Part shown: piece after piece, positions 17,601 to 25,643 of the stretch | Layout: every line of letters starts with the position of its first letter | How positions within the stretch are numbered: position 1 is the stretch's first letter | Notes under the pieces: generated by a model | Told to the model about the DNA's origin: nothing | Seen by the model: only the letters and a program-made list of their open reading frames with translations | Databases searched by the model: none | Position numbers and translations under genes: made by a program | Assembly (NCBI RefSeq): GCF_030159995.1 | Contig: NZ_BSNM01000002.1 | Location: 304,289-368,288, forward strand | Direction of reading: 5' to 3' | Length of the DNA stretch: 64,000 nt | From: Litoribrevibacter albus | GTDB taxonomy: Bacteria; Pseudomonadota; Gammaproteobacteria; Pseudomonadales; Litoribrevibacteraceae

Positions 17601-18342
17601 AACAACCAAAGAAGAGTGCGGCCATTTCTTGTCGTCTGGCCATGTATAAAGAAAGAAATAGGCCACCTAACACCAGTAAAAGAATGGTGAGCGAGGAATC
17701 CAGTACCGCTGGAAAGGTTGCCAAGGCGTTCAGACCTGACTCGCCCGACACCTGAATCGAATGCCATGCGCCGCCTTCTTTAAAATGAAAGTTCGAAAGG
17801 TGCAATGTGAGTAGAACGTGGTTTGAACTTTGTTTTGAGGGAGAGTCGCTGAGTGGTGTATAAGTCGCCTCTGAAACCAGCGGGATGTAAACAGTGTCTG
17901 GACCAAATCCGGGTTGTTCACTATCGAATGAATGCCCGATCTGACCTTGAGTGACAATAGCAACGCCGTTGGCCCATAAGGTGCCGGCAGAAGGTAAGTC
18001 GGACAGCTTCAAATAAACACCTTCCAGCGACTCGGGAAATTCTACGTCTAAATAGAGCGTAGCAACGCCATAAGGACCGGAAGAACCATCGGGTCTGAGG
18101 TGGTTATTCCAGACGCCTGGAAAGGTGAATGCACTCGTTTCACTGGGTACTTCAAGTGGATTGTAGAAATTCCCCCAGGCAATTTTCCATTGGGCGTCCA
18201 GGGTGTAAACCTCAGAGGTTTTGAAATCGTGATTGCTTAGGTCCAGAAGGCCAGGTGTCTGAGCAAAACAAGAAAAACAGGCCAATAGCGTGGACAAACA
18301 ACCAAACAAGACGATGCTTCGCAAGAAGTTGGGTGCGCGCAA
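14680..18342 (-). CDS. 7TM hybrid sensor histidine kinase/response regulator with extra C-terminal module
   Basis: 1220 residues. Order: signal peptide (about 1-28); a periplasmic beta-rich domain (about 30-200) of the 7TMR-DISM class, possibly carbohydrate-binding; seven membrane helices (about 210-415); coiled coil; HisKA with H450 in TSHELRTP; HATPase_c (NAIKFT, DTGLGF, GLGL); Ser/Thr-rich linker; receiver with D783 in LLLDIMMPG; coiled coil and PAS-like region; a second low-complexity Ser/Asn/Thr linker; and a compact C-terminal region (about 1120-1205). The last part (KTKTDLAEESGIWR, then TRTLDKYLNEKTLPQKPRWR) resembles a helix-turn-helix-like module known to me only as a tail of similar kinases. 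No partner regulator gene is adjacent. Confidence 0.92.
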   Translation of the reverse strand: MRAPNFLRSIVLFGCLSTLLACFSCFAQTPGLLDLSNHDFKTSEVYTLDAQWKIAWGNFYNPLEVPSETSAFTFPGVWNNHLRPDGSSGPYGVATLYLDVEFPESLEGVYLKLSDLPSAGTLWANGVAIVTQGQIGHSFDSEQPGFGPDTVYIPLVSEATYTPLSDSPSKQSSNHVLLTLHLSNFHFKEGGAWHSIQVSGESGLNALATFPAVLDSSLTILLLVLGGLFLSLYMARRQEMAALFFGCFCLAVGIRNGVTGEHILNHWLPFISWTLSQRLEHILMFISAPLFIAFAHQLYPQYRSKQAERIFTAIALLFSAFTLFTPSTWFTQSSLPYQVIILICLLYLFRIAVLAVRHKRNSSVTFLLSFIVLSVLVFLDVLTHNMILQLPLMTEWGVTSFVIMQAWLLNQRYAFSLNNEEALSQRLQQKNTELKKLDAMKDDFLAQTSHELRTPIHGISSLTELVLNQEKQLDQESTTNLKLIHSSSVRLSNLVNDILDLSSIKHNQLKLHIVAVNLSAVLDQVTQSLRPLLKGRPVSLQTHCPQWCPKVMADESRLQQILFNLIGNAIKFTPEGDISVTVEVRDKDRILISIKDTGLGFDVSESNELFEAFRQGTQPGMSASGHGLGLTITRDLLRMHNSELKVKSIPGHGSTFYFELETATHLPLSVQEITRKDLIKQTPTDSATDSSAHSLTDVPTNSSQVSERRHTDRSTHPKAPTNNTTRSQDYPLMVWAVDDEPINLQIIEHQITGFGYQFRGFSLGQHLLDALEKDEQPDLLLLDIMMPGINGLELCRLVRSSYSNLELPIIMLTARQQTKDIVDAFEAGASDYLAKPYNQAELRVRVDAQIKASLCHELSQNNEQLLTHLETTEALQEQLQHRNQLLLNVFDASSTPLLVLNEDLSLEYQNLAMTQLIRSNPAIFSNNQPTPLIDRIRNNLDKLIPNHRWLNTFTEINHQLMVHQFQHNKKTTYAVILEELSPPNHTTSLNSPEIENTNIEKAGVEATKTESLDTNDRIEDRVRLLEELVIQLANVSPQSLGSLNNPTLIRSMQINSTHTNQAPNHSTRGSSTSNDSASSDTRSNTPLHDNPSASETQYRQLLDSTFISTESNAINQAQQARHTLVDATRLALRLWQKHTNKTKTDLAEESGIWRIYIDGGTLKTRTLDKYLNEKTLPQKPRWRSVIKTLDYLVQNCTLDAKEKEQIERLITLIEEYHLSK

Positions 18343-18554
18343 GGTTTGGCATCCTCAATTTTGTTTATTATTAGAATTTTTACTTATACTAAACATTTGG
18401 TATGCCTTTTAATAGTGACTAATAAAACCGAGCTTGCACTTTGTTACGCAGTCGACAGGCCGGTTTAAACAGCCAATATATTGAGGTGTGTCGGAAGGCT
18501 CGGTGGACAAACTACAAGGGCCATCAAGAAGAATAATGAGAAGTGAGTCAGTCT

Positions 18555-19814
18555 ATGTCGTCTCAGAAGAAACGCATTTTAGTCGTCGAAGACAGCCCAA
18601 TCGTTCTGAAAATCATTCGGCACATTATCCATCAGGAATTAAATTCCAAACATTATCACGTCGATTATGCCGAATCCCTGGCTGAGGCTCAGGCTTGTGT
18701 TGCTGAACATCAGTATTTCGCAGCGTTGGCCGATCTGAATTTACCGGATGCCCCTGATGGCGAGGTTGTTCAATACATCTTAAGCAATAAGATTCCCTGT
18801 ATTGTTCTTACCGGCTCTTACAGTGAAGAACGTCGTGAAAAACTGTTGATGATGGGCATTGTGGATTATGTGGTGAAAGAGAGTCGTTTCTCTTACGCAT
18901 ACGCTGTGAAGTTGATTCAACGACTCAGTCTGAATGAGCACATTAAAGTGCTGGTGGTTGAGGATTCAACCACCGCCCGGAAATACCTGAGAACCCTACT
19001 CGAACAGCATTTGTTTCAGGTTCTGGAAGCTGAGCATGGGGTACAAGCACTGGATGTCTATCGAGCGCATCCCGATATTCGTCTGATCATTACCGATTAC
19101 AACATGCCGGAAATGGACGGCTTTGAGTTGGTGCGTCAGATTCGTACTCAGAGTGATAAATCCGATCTTGCGATCATTGGCCTGTCGTCGATGGAGAAGG
19201 GCGCGCTATCAGCTAAGTTCATCAAAAACGGCGCGAATGACTTTCTTCAGAAACCTTTCTTTCCGGAAGAGTTGCACTGTCGTGTGATTCATAACCTGGA
19301 GTCGATTGAGCAGATTCAGGCGTTGAATGAAGCCGCGAACCGGGATTATCTAACCAACCTGTACAATCGTCGTTATCTATACAGTGCCGGGGAAGAACTC
19401 TACAAGAGTGCTCAACAAGGTCGACCACTCGCTGTGGCGGTAATGGACATTGATCATTTCAAATCTTTTAACGACAGTTACGGGCATGAGGCGGGCGATG
19501 CGATGTTGGTTCACATGGGGGAATTGCTCAGTGAATCGTTCAGTCGGTTTGTGACGGCCCGATTGGGTGGGGAAGAGTTCTGTGTGCTACTGCCCGGATT
19601 ATCTCAAACGCAAGCACGTACCTTGATGGATCAGTTCCGGTTACGCTTTGAAGATGAAGGCGTGTATCTGGGGGATAACTATTTGCAGGCCACCATCAGC
19701 ATTGGTGTAACCAGCTATTTGGGACACAGTTTGGACAGTATGCTGCATCACGCGGATGAACTCTTATACCGGGCCAAGGAAATGGGCCGAAATTCAGTCG
19801 TCGGGGATGTTTAA
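18555..19814 (+). CDS. Dual-receiver diguanylate cyclase (REC-REC-GGEEF)
   Basis: 419 residues, soluble. First receiver about 5-125, with its Asp in ADLNLPD (about residue 60); second receiver about 130-245, with Asp in ITDYNMPEMDG (about 181) and the KPF lysine; GGDEF domain about 260-418 with the active-site variant RLGGEEF. There is no RxxD before the active site (SRFVT occupies the place), so product inhibition through a normal I-site is not expected. The layout resembles PleD. It is transcribed away from the large hybrid kinase, which might phosphorylate it. ATG 18555 is chosen over GTG 18543 because AAGTGAG lies seven bases upstream. Confidence 0.92.
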   Translation: MSSQKKRILVVEDSPIVLKIIRHIIHQELNSKHYHVDYAESLAEAQACVAEHQYFAALADLNLPDAPDGEVVQYILSNKIPCIVLTGSYSEERREKLLMMGIVDYVVKESRFSYAYAVKLIQRLSLNEHIKVLVVEDSTTARKYLRTLLEQHLFQVLEAEHGVQALDVYRAHPDIRLIITDYNMPEMDGFELVRQIRTQSDKSDLAIIGLSSMEKGALSAKFIKNGANDFLQKPFFPEELHCRVIHNLESIEQIQALNEAANRDYLTNLYNRRYLYSAGEELYKSAQQGRPLAVAVMDIDHFKSFNDSYGHEAGDAMLVHMGELLSESFSRFVTARLGGEEFCVLLPGLSQTQARTLMDQFRLRFEDEGVYLGDNYLQATISIGVTSYLGHSLDSMLHHADELLYRAKEMGRNSVVGDV

Positions 19815-19833
19815 ATACTAACCAATAATGTTA

Positions 19834-19865
19834 CCCGTTGAAGAGGTGTTGATCTCTTCAACGGG
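19834..19865. terminator. Stem-loop between convergent cyclase and spoVR genes
   Basis: CCCGTTGAAGAG (19834-19845) and CTCTTCAACGGG (19854-19865) form a perfect 12-bp stem with an 8-base loop. It sits 20 bases after the cyclase stop and 46 bases after the spoVR stop on the other strand, so it could end both transcripts. No long T run follows on either side. Confidence 0.6.
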
Positions 19866-19910
19866 GAGATTCATAGACTTCTCAAACTGCTCATCTCTTG
19901 GACACCCGAC

Positions 19911-21473
19911 TTAACTGGCTTTGCCAATCAGCTCTTCGGTGGTTTTGTCCGGGCACTCCCAACTTTGAACCAGTATTTGGTTATCCACAGATTCAAGCCG
20001 GACCGGGAACCCCCAGAGTGAATAAATGTGTTTGAGCATTTCTTCACTGGAGTGGTCGTCCAACGGACGGCTGTTGTGCATGTAATGTTTGAGTGTGATG
20101 GAACGATCCCCTCGGACGTTCACATTGTAGACCTGGATGTTAGGTTCGATGTTCCCGAGGTTGTATTGATCGGACAACTCACAGCGTAATTCCCGATACC
20201 CCAACTCATCATGAATTGCGGTGACCTCCAAGTGATCTTTTTGTTTGTCGTCCCGAATGCCGAAGAGGTGAAGATCTCGCATTACTTTGGGGGATAAAAA
20301 CTGGAGGATGAAACTTTCATCTTTGTAGTTACGCATGGCGTAATCCAATGTTTTAACCCAGTCTGAACCGGCAATGTCCGGGAACCACTCTTTATCTTCA
20401 TCCGTTGGATTCTGACAGATGCGTTGGATGTCCCGCATCATACTGAAGCCCAGGGTATATGGGTTGATGCCTGAATAATACGGGCTGTCGAAGTCCGGTT
20501 GATAGATCACATTGGTGTGGGACTGCATGCACTCGATCAGCATGCCTTCGGTAATGAAGCCTCGGTTATACAATTCGTTAATCAAGGTGTAATGCCAGAA
20601 GGTCGCCCACCCTTCATTCATTACCTGGGTTTGTTTTTGTGGATAAAAGTATTGAGAGAGTTTTCGCACAATACGAATGATCTCTCGTTGCCAGGTTTCG
20701 AGTAAGGGCGCGTTTTTTTCAATGAAGTAGAGGATATTTTCTTCCGGTTCTTCTGGAAAACGCTTGCTGCCTTCGTCTTTGGGTCGTTTACTTTTAGGAA
20801 TGGTGTTCCAGAGCTGATTAAGTTGACGCTGGCGATACTCTTCCCGTTCGGCCTGTTTGGCTTCTTCCTCTTGCGGTGATAAAGGCACCGGACGTTTGTA
20901 GCGGTTGACACCATAGTTCATCAGCGCGTGGCAGGAGTCCAGCAATTGTTCTACTTGATCGGTGCCGTAGCGCTCTTCACATTTTTGAATGTATTGTTTG
21001 GCGAACAGCAGATAATCAATGATGGCTGTGGCGTCCGTCCAGGTCTGGAATAAGTAATTGCCCTTGAAGAAGGAGTTATGACCATAGCAAGCATGGGCAA
21101 TCACCAAGGCTTGCATCGCCATGGTGTTTTCTTCCATTAAATAGGAGATACAAGGCGAAGAGTTAATGACAATCTCATAAGCCAGCCCCATCGCACCCCG
21201 TTGGTAATTTTTGTGCGTTGAAAGGAAGTGTTTTCCGAACGACCAATGGTTGTACATCAATGGCATACCAATGGAGGCATAGGCGTCCATCATTTGCTCA
21301 GAAGAAATCATTTCGATCTGATTGGGGTAGGTATCCAAACCAAACTCCTGCGCCAGTTCGCTGATTTTTTGGTCGTAGAGTTTGATCAGATCAAAGTTCC
21401 ACTCTGAACCTTCCGAGAGATACTGACGCTTAAACTTACGGTTCAAGGGTAAGGGCGTTGGTTTTCTTGTCAT
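19911..21473 (-). CDS. SpoVR family protein (YcgB-like)
   Basis: 520 residues, close to E. coli YcgB (510). Family features include [14 protein letters not shown] near the start, [20 protein letters not shown] in the middle and [14 protein letters not shown] after it. The protein is soluble. SpoVR proteins are named after a Bacillus spore-cortex mutant, but in gammaproteobacteria they belong to the PrkA-YeaH-YcgB stress group whose molecular role is unclear. The ATG overlaps the yeaH stop by four bases (ATGA), which shows translational coupling in the prkA-yeaH-spoVR operon. Confidence 0.95.
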   Translation of the reverse strand: MTRKPTPLPLNRKFKRQYLSEGSEWNFDLIKLYDQKISELAQEFGLDTYPNQIEMISSEQMMDAYASIGMPLMYNHWSFGKHFLSTHKNYQRGAMGLAYEIVINSSPCISYLMEENTMAMQALVIAHACYGHNSFFKGNYLFQTWTDATAIIDYLLFAKQYIQKCEERYGTDQVEQLLDSCHALMNYGVNRYKRPVPLSPQEEEAKQAEREEYRQRQLNQLWNTIPKSKRPKDEGSKRFPEEPEENILYFIEKNAPLLETWQREIIRIVRKLSQYFYPQKQTQVMNEGWATFWHYTLINELYNRGFITEGMLIECMQSHTNVIYQPDFDSPYYSGINPYTLGFSMMRDIQRICQNPTDEDKEWFPDIAGSDWVKTLDYAMRNYKDESFILQFLSPKVMRDLHLFGIRDDKQKDHLEVTAIHDELGYRELRCELSDQYNLGNIEPNIQVYNVNVRGDRSITLKHYMHNSRPLDDHSSEEMLKHIYSLWGFPVRLESVDNQILVQSWECPDKTTEELIGKAS

Positions 21474-22765
21474 GCGTCTCTCCTTTCAAACAGTTCTCTA
21501 AACACAGGATAAATGTCCGATGCATCAGTGAGGTCCTGCATGGCAAATTGATCGGGATAGGTGGCGGCGACTTGTCGGTATTCCTCCCATAGGTTCTGAT
21601 GAAAGCGCGAGCCAATTTCAACGTAAGCGAAATACTGCACTTTCGGCATGATGTCTTTTAACAGTAGCTTGGCACAGCGTATCGAATCGTCGTCCCAGTT
21701 GTCGCCGTCTGAGGCCTGGGCGACATAGATGTTCCAGTCGGCCGGGTTGTAGCGTTTTTGAATCACTTCGGAGGTCAACTCCAACGCGCTGGAAACGATG
21801 GTGCCGCCTGTCTCTCGGGAATAGAAAAAGGTTTCTTCATCCACTTCTTGTGCGGTGGTGTGATGTCGAATGAATACCACATCAATCTGTTTGTAATTCC
21901 GTTTCAGGAAAAGATACAACAGGATGAAAAAGCGTTTGGCGATGTCTTTAATGGCTTGTGTCATACTGCCGGACACATCCATCACACAGAACATGACAGC
22001 ACGGGTGCTAGGTAATGGAACTTTGATCAGGTTGTTATAGCGAAGATCAAAGTCATCGATAAAGGGGAGTTTTCCTAACTTGTGTCTGAGTTCTTCTAAC
22101 TCCTGGAACAAGGCAGCGCGAATGACATTAGCTTCTATGTCACTCACTTCGTTATCCAAGCACTGCTGATCGAGCGCTTCCAGTTCTTCAAGAATTTCTT
22201 TTACCCGTTTACGCTTTTTTCCTCCCAGGGCAATGCGGCGAGCGTGGGCATTTCGTAATGAGCGAACCACATTGAGTTTGTCCGGGGTTCCGACACTGGT
22301 GTAGCCAGCGCGTCGGTATTCAAAGTTGGATGCATCCTTTAATTGTTTTCGAACAAGGTTGGGAAGCTCCAGGTCTTCAAACATGTAGTCCAGGAATTCT
22401 TCCTGGCTGATTTGGAAGACAAAGTCGTCCATGCCTTCGCCCTGGTTGCTGGCTTGCCCTTCGCCTAGCCCGCCTCCGCCACCACCAGAGGGTGGTCGGG
22501 CAATAACATCGCCTTGATGAAATTCTTTATTACCAGGGTGAACGCGTGTGTTTACGCCGCCAGGCCCGTGATGAAAAATCGGTTCTGACACGTCTCGACT
22601 GGGCAAACTGATTTCAGTGCCTTTCTCCATGTCTTTGATACTGCGTTGTTTGATGGTTTGATTGACCGCCTCTTTAATGTGTTTTTTATAGCGATCAAGA
22701 AAACGCTGTCGATTAACAGTGCTCTTGTTCTTACCATTCAAACGTCGGTCTATGATATGCGTCAT
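21470..22765 (-). CDS. yeaH: YeaH/DUF444 family protein with VWA domain
   Basis: 431 residues. The N-terminal part starts [15 protein letters not shown] and contains a Gly-rich stretch ([14 protein letters not shown], about residues 91-104). The C-terminal half is a von Willebrand A-type domain with the metal-site motif MDVSGSM at about 268-274. E. coli YeaH is co-transcribed with the kinase YeaG and linked to nitrogen starvation and stationary phase. It lies between prkA and spoVR, 118 bases after prkA. Confidence 0.96.
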   Translation of the reverse strand: MTHIIDRRLNGKNKSTVNRQRFLDRYKKHIKEAVNQTIKQRSIKDMEKGTEISLPSRDVSEPIFHHGPGGVNTRVHPGNKEFHQGDVIARPPSGGGGGGLGEGQASNQGEGMDDFVFQISQEEFLDYMFEDLELPNLVRKQLKDASNFEYRRAGYTSVGTPDKLNVVRSLRNAHARRIALGGKKRKRVKEILEELEALDQQCLDNEVSDIEANVIRAALFQELEELRHKLGKLPFIDDFDLRYNNLIKVPLPSTRAVMFCVMDVSGSMTQAIKDIAKRFFILLYLFLKRNYKQIDVVFIRHHTTAQEVDEETFFYSRETGGTIVSSALELTSEVIQKRYNPADWNIYVAQASDGDNWDDDSIRCAKLLLKDIMPKVQYFAYVEIGSRFHQNLWEEYRQVAATYPDQFAMQDLTDASDIYPVFRELFERRDA

Positions 22766-22883
22766 AGGCCCTCCAAACTTCGTATTTGAGAACGACAGTG
22801 CCGTGCTTTTGGACAGATGCAGGCGACGAACGTTATCGTCTAGCGTTCCGTCGCCGTTCTCTGTCTTTTGTGTGAATGCTCAA

Positions 22884-24806
22884 TTATTGAGACTTACGTA
22901 CCCGGATGTACCATTCACATAACAACCGCACTTGTTTCTCTGTGTAGCCCCGGTCAATCATGCGTTTCACAAACTCGTTGTGTTTTTTCTGATCTTCGCT
23001 GGAGGCTTTCGCATTAAATGAGATAACTGGCAGCAGATCTTCAGTGTTTGAGAACATTTTCTTCTCAATGACCAGCCGCATTTTTTCGTAGCTGGACCAG
23101 TTTGGATTCCTACCTGCGTTATTGGCACGTGCTCTGAGTACGAAATTCACGATCTCATTTCGGAAGTCTTTTGGATTCGCGATGCCGGCTGGTTTTTCAA
23201 TTTTCTCCAATTCTTCGTTGATGGCTGCTCGATCCAATATGTCGCCAGTGTCCGGATCACGATATTCCTGATCTTGTATCCAGAAATCCGCATAGGTGAC
23301 ATAGCGATCAAAGATGTTTTGACCGTATTCAGAGTAAGATTCCAAATACGCGGTTTGCACTTCTTTGCCCAAGAATTCTATGTATTTCGGTGCTAAGAAC
23401 TCTTTTACGTATTTTAATAAGCGTTCATGCATTTCAGGCGGGAATTGTTGTTGTTCAATTTCCTGTTCCAATACATAGAGTAAGTGAACCGGGTTAGCGG
23501 CCACTTCTTCCGGGTCGAAGTTAAAGACTTTCGAAAGGATCTTAAATGCAAACCGCGTTGATAAACCGTCCATGCCTTCGTCAACGCCAGCGGAGTCTTT
23601 ATATTCCTGAAGGCTTTTGGCTTTAGGATCGGTATCTTTTAAGTTTTCACCATCGTATACCCGCATTTTTGAGTAGACGCTGGAGTTTTCTGGCTCACGA
23701 AGTCGCGAAAGCACTGAGAATTGAGCCATCATAGTCAAGGTATCCGGTGCACATGGTGCGTGGCTCAAAGAACTGTTTTCCAGCAGTTTCTCGTAGATGT
23801 GAACTTCTTCCGTAACTCGTTTACAGTAAGGCACTTTGACAATGAACACCCGATCGATGAAGGCTTCATTGGTTTTGTTGTTCTTGAATGTTTGCCATTC
23901 CGACTCGTTGGAGTGGGCGAGAATGATGCCATCAAACGGAATGGCACTGAGCCCTTCTGTCCCGTTGTAGTTGCCTTCCTGAGTCGCCGTTAATAACGGG
24001 TGTAGCACTTTGATCGGTGCTTTAAACATCTCAACGAATTCCAACATGCCTTGGTTAGCTCGGCACAAGCCGCCGGAATAGCTGTAGGCATCGGTATCGT
24101 CTTGAGAGAATTCTTCCAGTTTCCGGATGTCGACCTTCCCGACCAGGCTGGAAATGTCCTGGTTGTTTTCGTCGCCGGGTTCTGTTTTAGCGACCGCGAT
24201 CTGATCCAATACGGAAGGGTAAACCTTAACGACTTTGAATCTTGAAATATCGCCTCCAAACTCATGCAGACGCTTGACCGCCCAGGGCGACATAATGCCT
24301 TTTATATAACGTCTGGGAATGCCGTAGTCTTCTTCTAAAATTTGCGCGTCTTCTTCGGGATTAAATAACCCCAAAGGCGATTCCTGAATCGGGGAATCTT
24401 TAATGGCATAAAAAGGGACTTGTTGAATTAGGCTTTTGAGTTTTTCGGCCAGGGAGGATTTGCCACCACCAACAGGGCCAAGGAGATAGATGATTTGTTT
24501 GCGTTCTTCCAGACCTTGTGCAGCATGGCGGAAATAAGAGACGATGTTTTCAATCGCTTCTTCCATGCCGAAGAAGTCTTTAAAGGCTGGATAGCGTTTA
24601 ATTAGTTTGTTAGAAAAAATTCTGGACGATCTTGAGTCTCTCGAAGTGTCAACAACTTCGGGTTCACCAATTGCCATTAACATACGTTCTGCGGCATTGG
24701 CATAGACGGTGGGATCTTCCTTACACAGTTGTAAATACTCTTCTAATGTAAGCTCATCTTCCTGCTTAGCGATGTAGCGATCCTGATACCTGTCGAATAT
24801 GCTCAT
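22884..24806 (-). CDS. yeaG: PrkA family serine protein kinase (YeaG-like)
   Basis: 640 residues, close to E. coli YeaG (644). The AAA+ type ATP-binding loop is GPVGGGKSSLAEKLK at about residues 107-121. The N-terminal MSIFDRYQDRY and the C-terminal PrkA domain are typical. Members are reported as Ser/Thr kinases or as ATP-dependent proteases, so the activity is not fully settled. The ATG at 24806 has a perfect AGGAGG upstream; an upstream ATG eight codons earlier lacks this. First gene of the prkA-yeaH-spoVR operon, which E. coli controls through RpoS and nitrogen regulators. Confidence 0.96.
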   Translation of the reverse strand: MSIFDRYQDRYIAKQEDELTLEEYLQLCKEDPTVYANAAERMLMAIGEPEVVDTSRDSRSSRIFSNKLIKRYPAFKDFFGMEEAIENIVSYFRHAAQGLEERKQIIYLLGPVGGGKSSLAEKLKSLIQQVPFYAIKDSPIQESPLGLFNPEEDAQILEEDYGIPRRYIKGIMSPWAVKRLHEFGGDISRFKVVKVYPSVLDQIAVAKTEPGDENNQDISSLVGKVDIRKLEEFSQDDTDAYSYSGGLCRANQGMLEFVEMFKAPIKVLHPLLTATQEGNYNGTEGLSAIPFDGIILAHSNESEWQTFKNNKTNEAFIDRVFIVKVPYCKRVTEEVHIYEKLLENSSLSHAPCAPDTLTMMAQFSVLSRLREPENSSVYSKMRVYDGENLKDTDPKAKSLQEYKDSAGVDEGMDGLSTRFAFKILSKVFNFDPEEVAANPVHLLYVLEQEIEQQQFPPEMHERLLKYVKEFLAPKYIEFLGKEVQTAYLESYSEYGQNIFDRYVTYADFWIQDQEYRDPDTGDILDRAAINEELEKIEKPAGIANPKDFRNEIVNFVLRARANNAGRNPNWSSYEKMRLVIEKKMFSNTEDLLPVISFNAKASSEDQKKHNEFVKRMIDRGYTEKQVRLLCEWYIRVRKSQ

Positions 24807-24994
24807 ATGGCCTCCTGAATAGGTTTTCAATATAGCTTTGTCAGGCTCAAGTGATTCTCATGATCACCCAGCTGTACACGCCGCGCTTTTGCTCCTCAAA
24901 AGTCTGGCTGTGCTTATAGTGTTAACGCTTTTTGTGCAAATTTACTCCTGCATTTGCTATGCCATTACTTAAAGTGGCTTTGTTAAGTCTCTGA

Positions 24995-25032
24995 TTTTAA
25001 TTGTAGTCGAGATTTCTCGAATAAAATTAAAA
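24995..25032. promoter_or_regulatory. 38-bp nested dyad between prkA and cytosine deaminase genes
   Basis: TTTTAATT (24995-25002), four bases, TCGAGA (25007-25012), two bases, TCTCGA (25015-25020), four bases, AATTAAAA (25025-25032). Both arms and both spacers match in length, so the element is symmetric over 38 bases. It lies 70 bases before the deaminase ATG and about 190 bases before the prkA start. It may be an operator for a dimer or tetramer, or a hairpin in a leader. Confidence 0.55.
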
Positions 25033-25102
25033 GTGCTGTTTTTCCTGATGCCTGCTATGTTGGACAATAAAATGACAGGGGCAGTTCAGAAGGAGTTGTT
25101 AT

Positions 25103-25540
25103 ATGGATCAATTCATGAAAATGGCGTATGAAGAGGCACAACAAGGACTCAAGGAAGGTGGCATACCCATTGGTTCCGTTTTGGTTCACAAGGGCAACGT
25201 TTTGGGGCGGGGACACAATCGTCGCATCCAAAAAGGCAGTGCTATTTTGCATGGTGAAATGGATGCTTTGGAGAACGCTGGCAGGTTACCGGCAAGTGTC
25301 TATAAAGAGTGTGAGTTGTACACAACTTTGTCACCGTGCTGCATGTGCTCGGGCACAATCTTGTTGTATGGCATCCCGAAAGTGATTGTCGCTGAAAATA
25401 CCACTTTTATGGGGGAAGAGGAGTTGCTTCGCTCCCGAGGTGTCGAAGTCACGGTATTAAATGACCCTCAATGCATTGCCATGATGGAAGCTTTTATTCA
25501 GGAACAACCTACCTTATGGAATGAAGATATCGGCGAATGA
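25103..25540 (+). CDS. Cytosine deaminase of the fungal (Fcy1-like) type
   Basis: 145 residues. Zinc-site motifs are H50-G-E52 and C79-CM-C82, so H50, C79 and C82 bind zinc and E52 is the catalytic acid. From recall, the match to yeast cytosine deaminase Fcy1 is unusually close: AYEEA, KEGG-PIG, GRGHN-R-QKGSA-LHGE, LYTTLSPC-MC and the C-terminal W-EDIGE are shared. The reaction would be cytosine to uracil for pyrimidine salvage. It is unrelated in fold to E. coli CodA. A more general nucleoside deaminase or guanine deaminase activity is the alternative. An 8-bp stem (25532-25539 with 25556-25563) spans its stop. Confidence 0.82.
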   Translation: MDQFMKMAYEEAQQGLKEGGIPIGSVLVHKGNVLGRGHNRRIQKGSAILHGEMDALENAGRLPASVYKECELYTTLSPCCMCSGTILLYGIPKVIVAENTTFMGEEELLRSRGVEVTVLNDPQCIAMMEAFIQEQPTLWNEDIGE

Positions 25541-25643
25541 ACTGAATAATTTATCCATTCGCCTAAATGAGAATAATTAGCGATAATCAAAGGAATCTTT
25601 TTTAGCGGTTTTATACCTGAATTGAGTTTCAAATATCGAGTAG

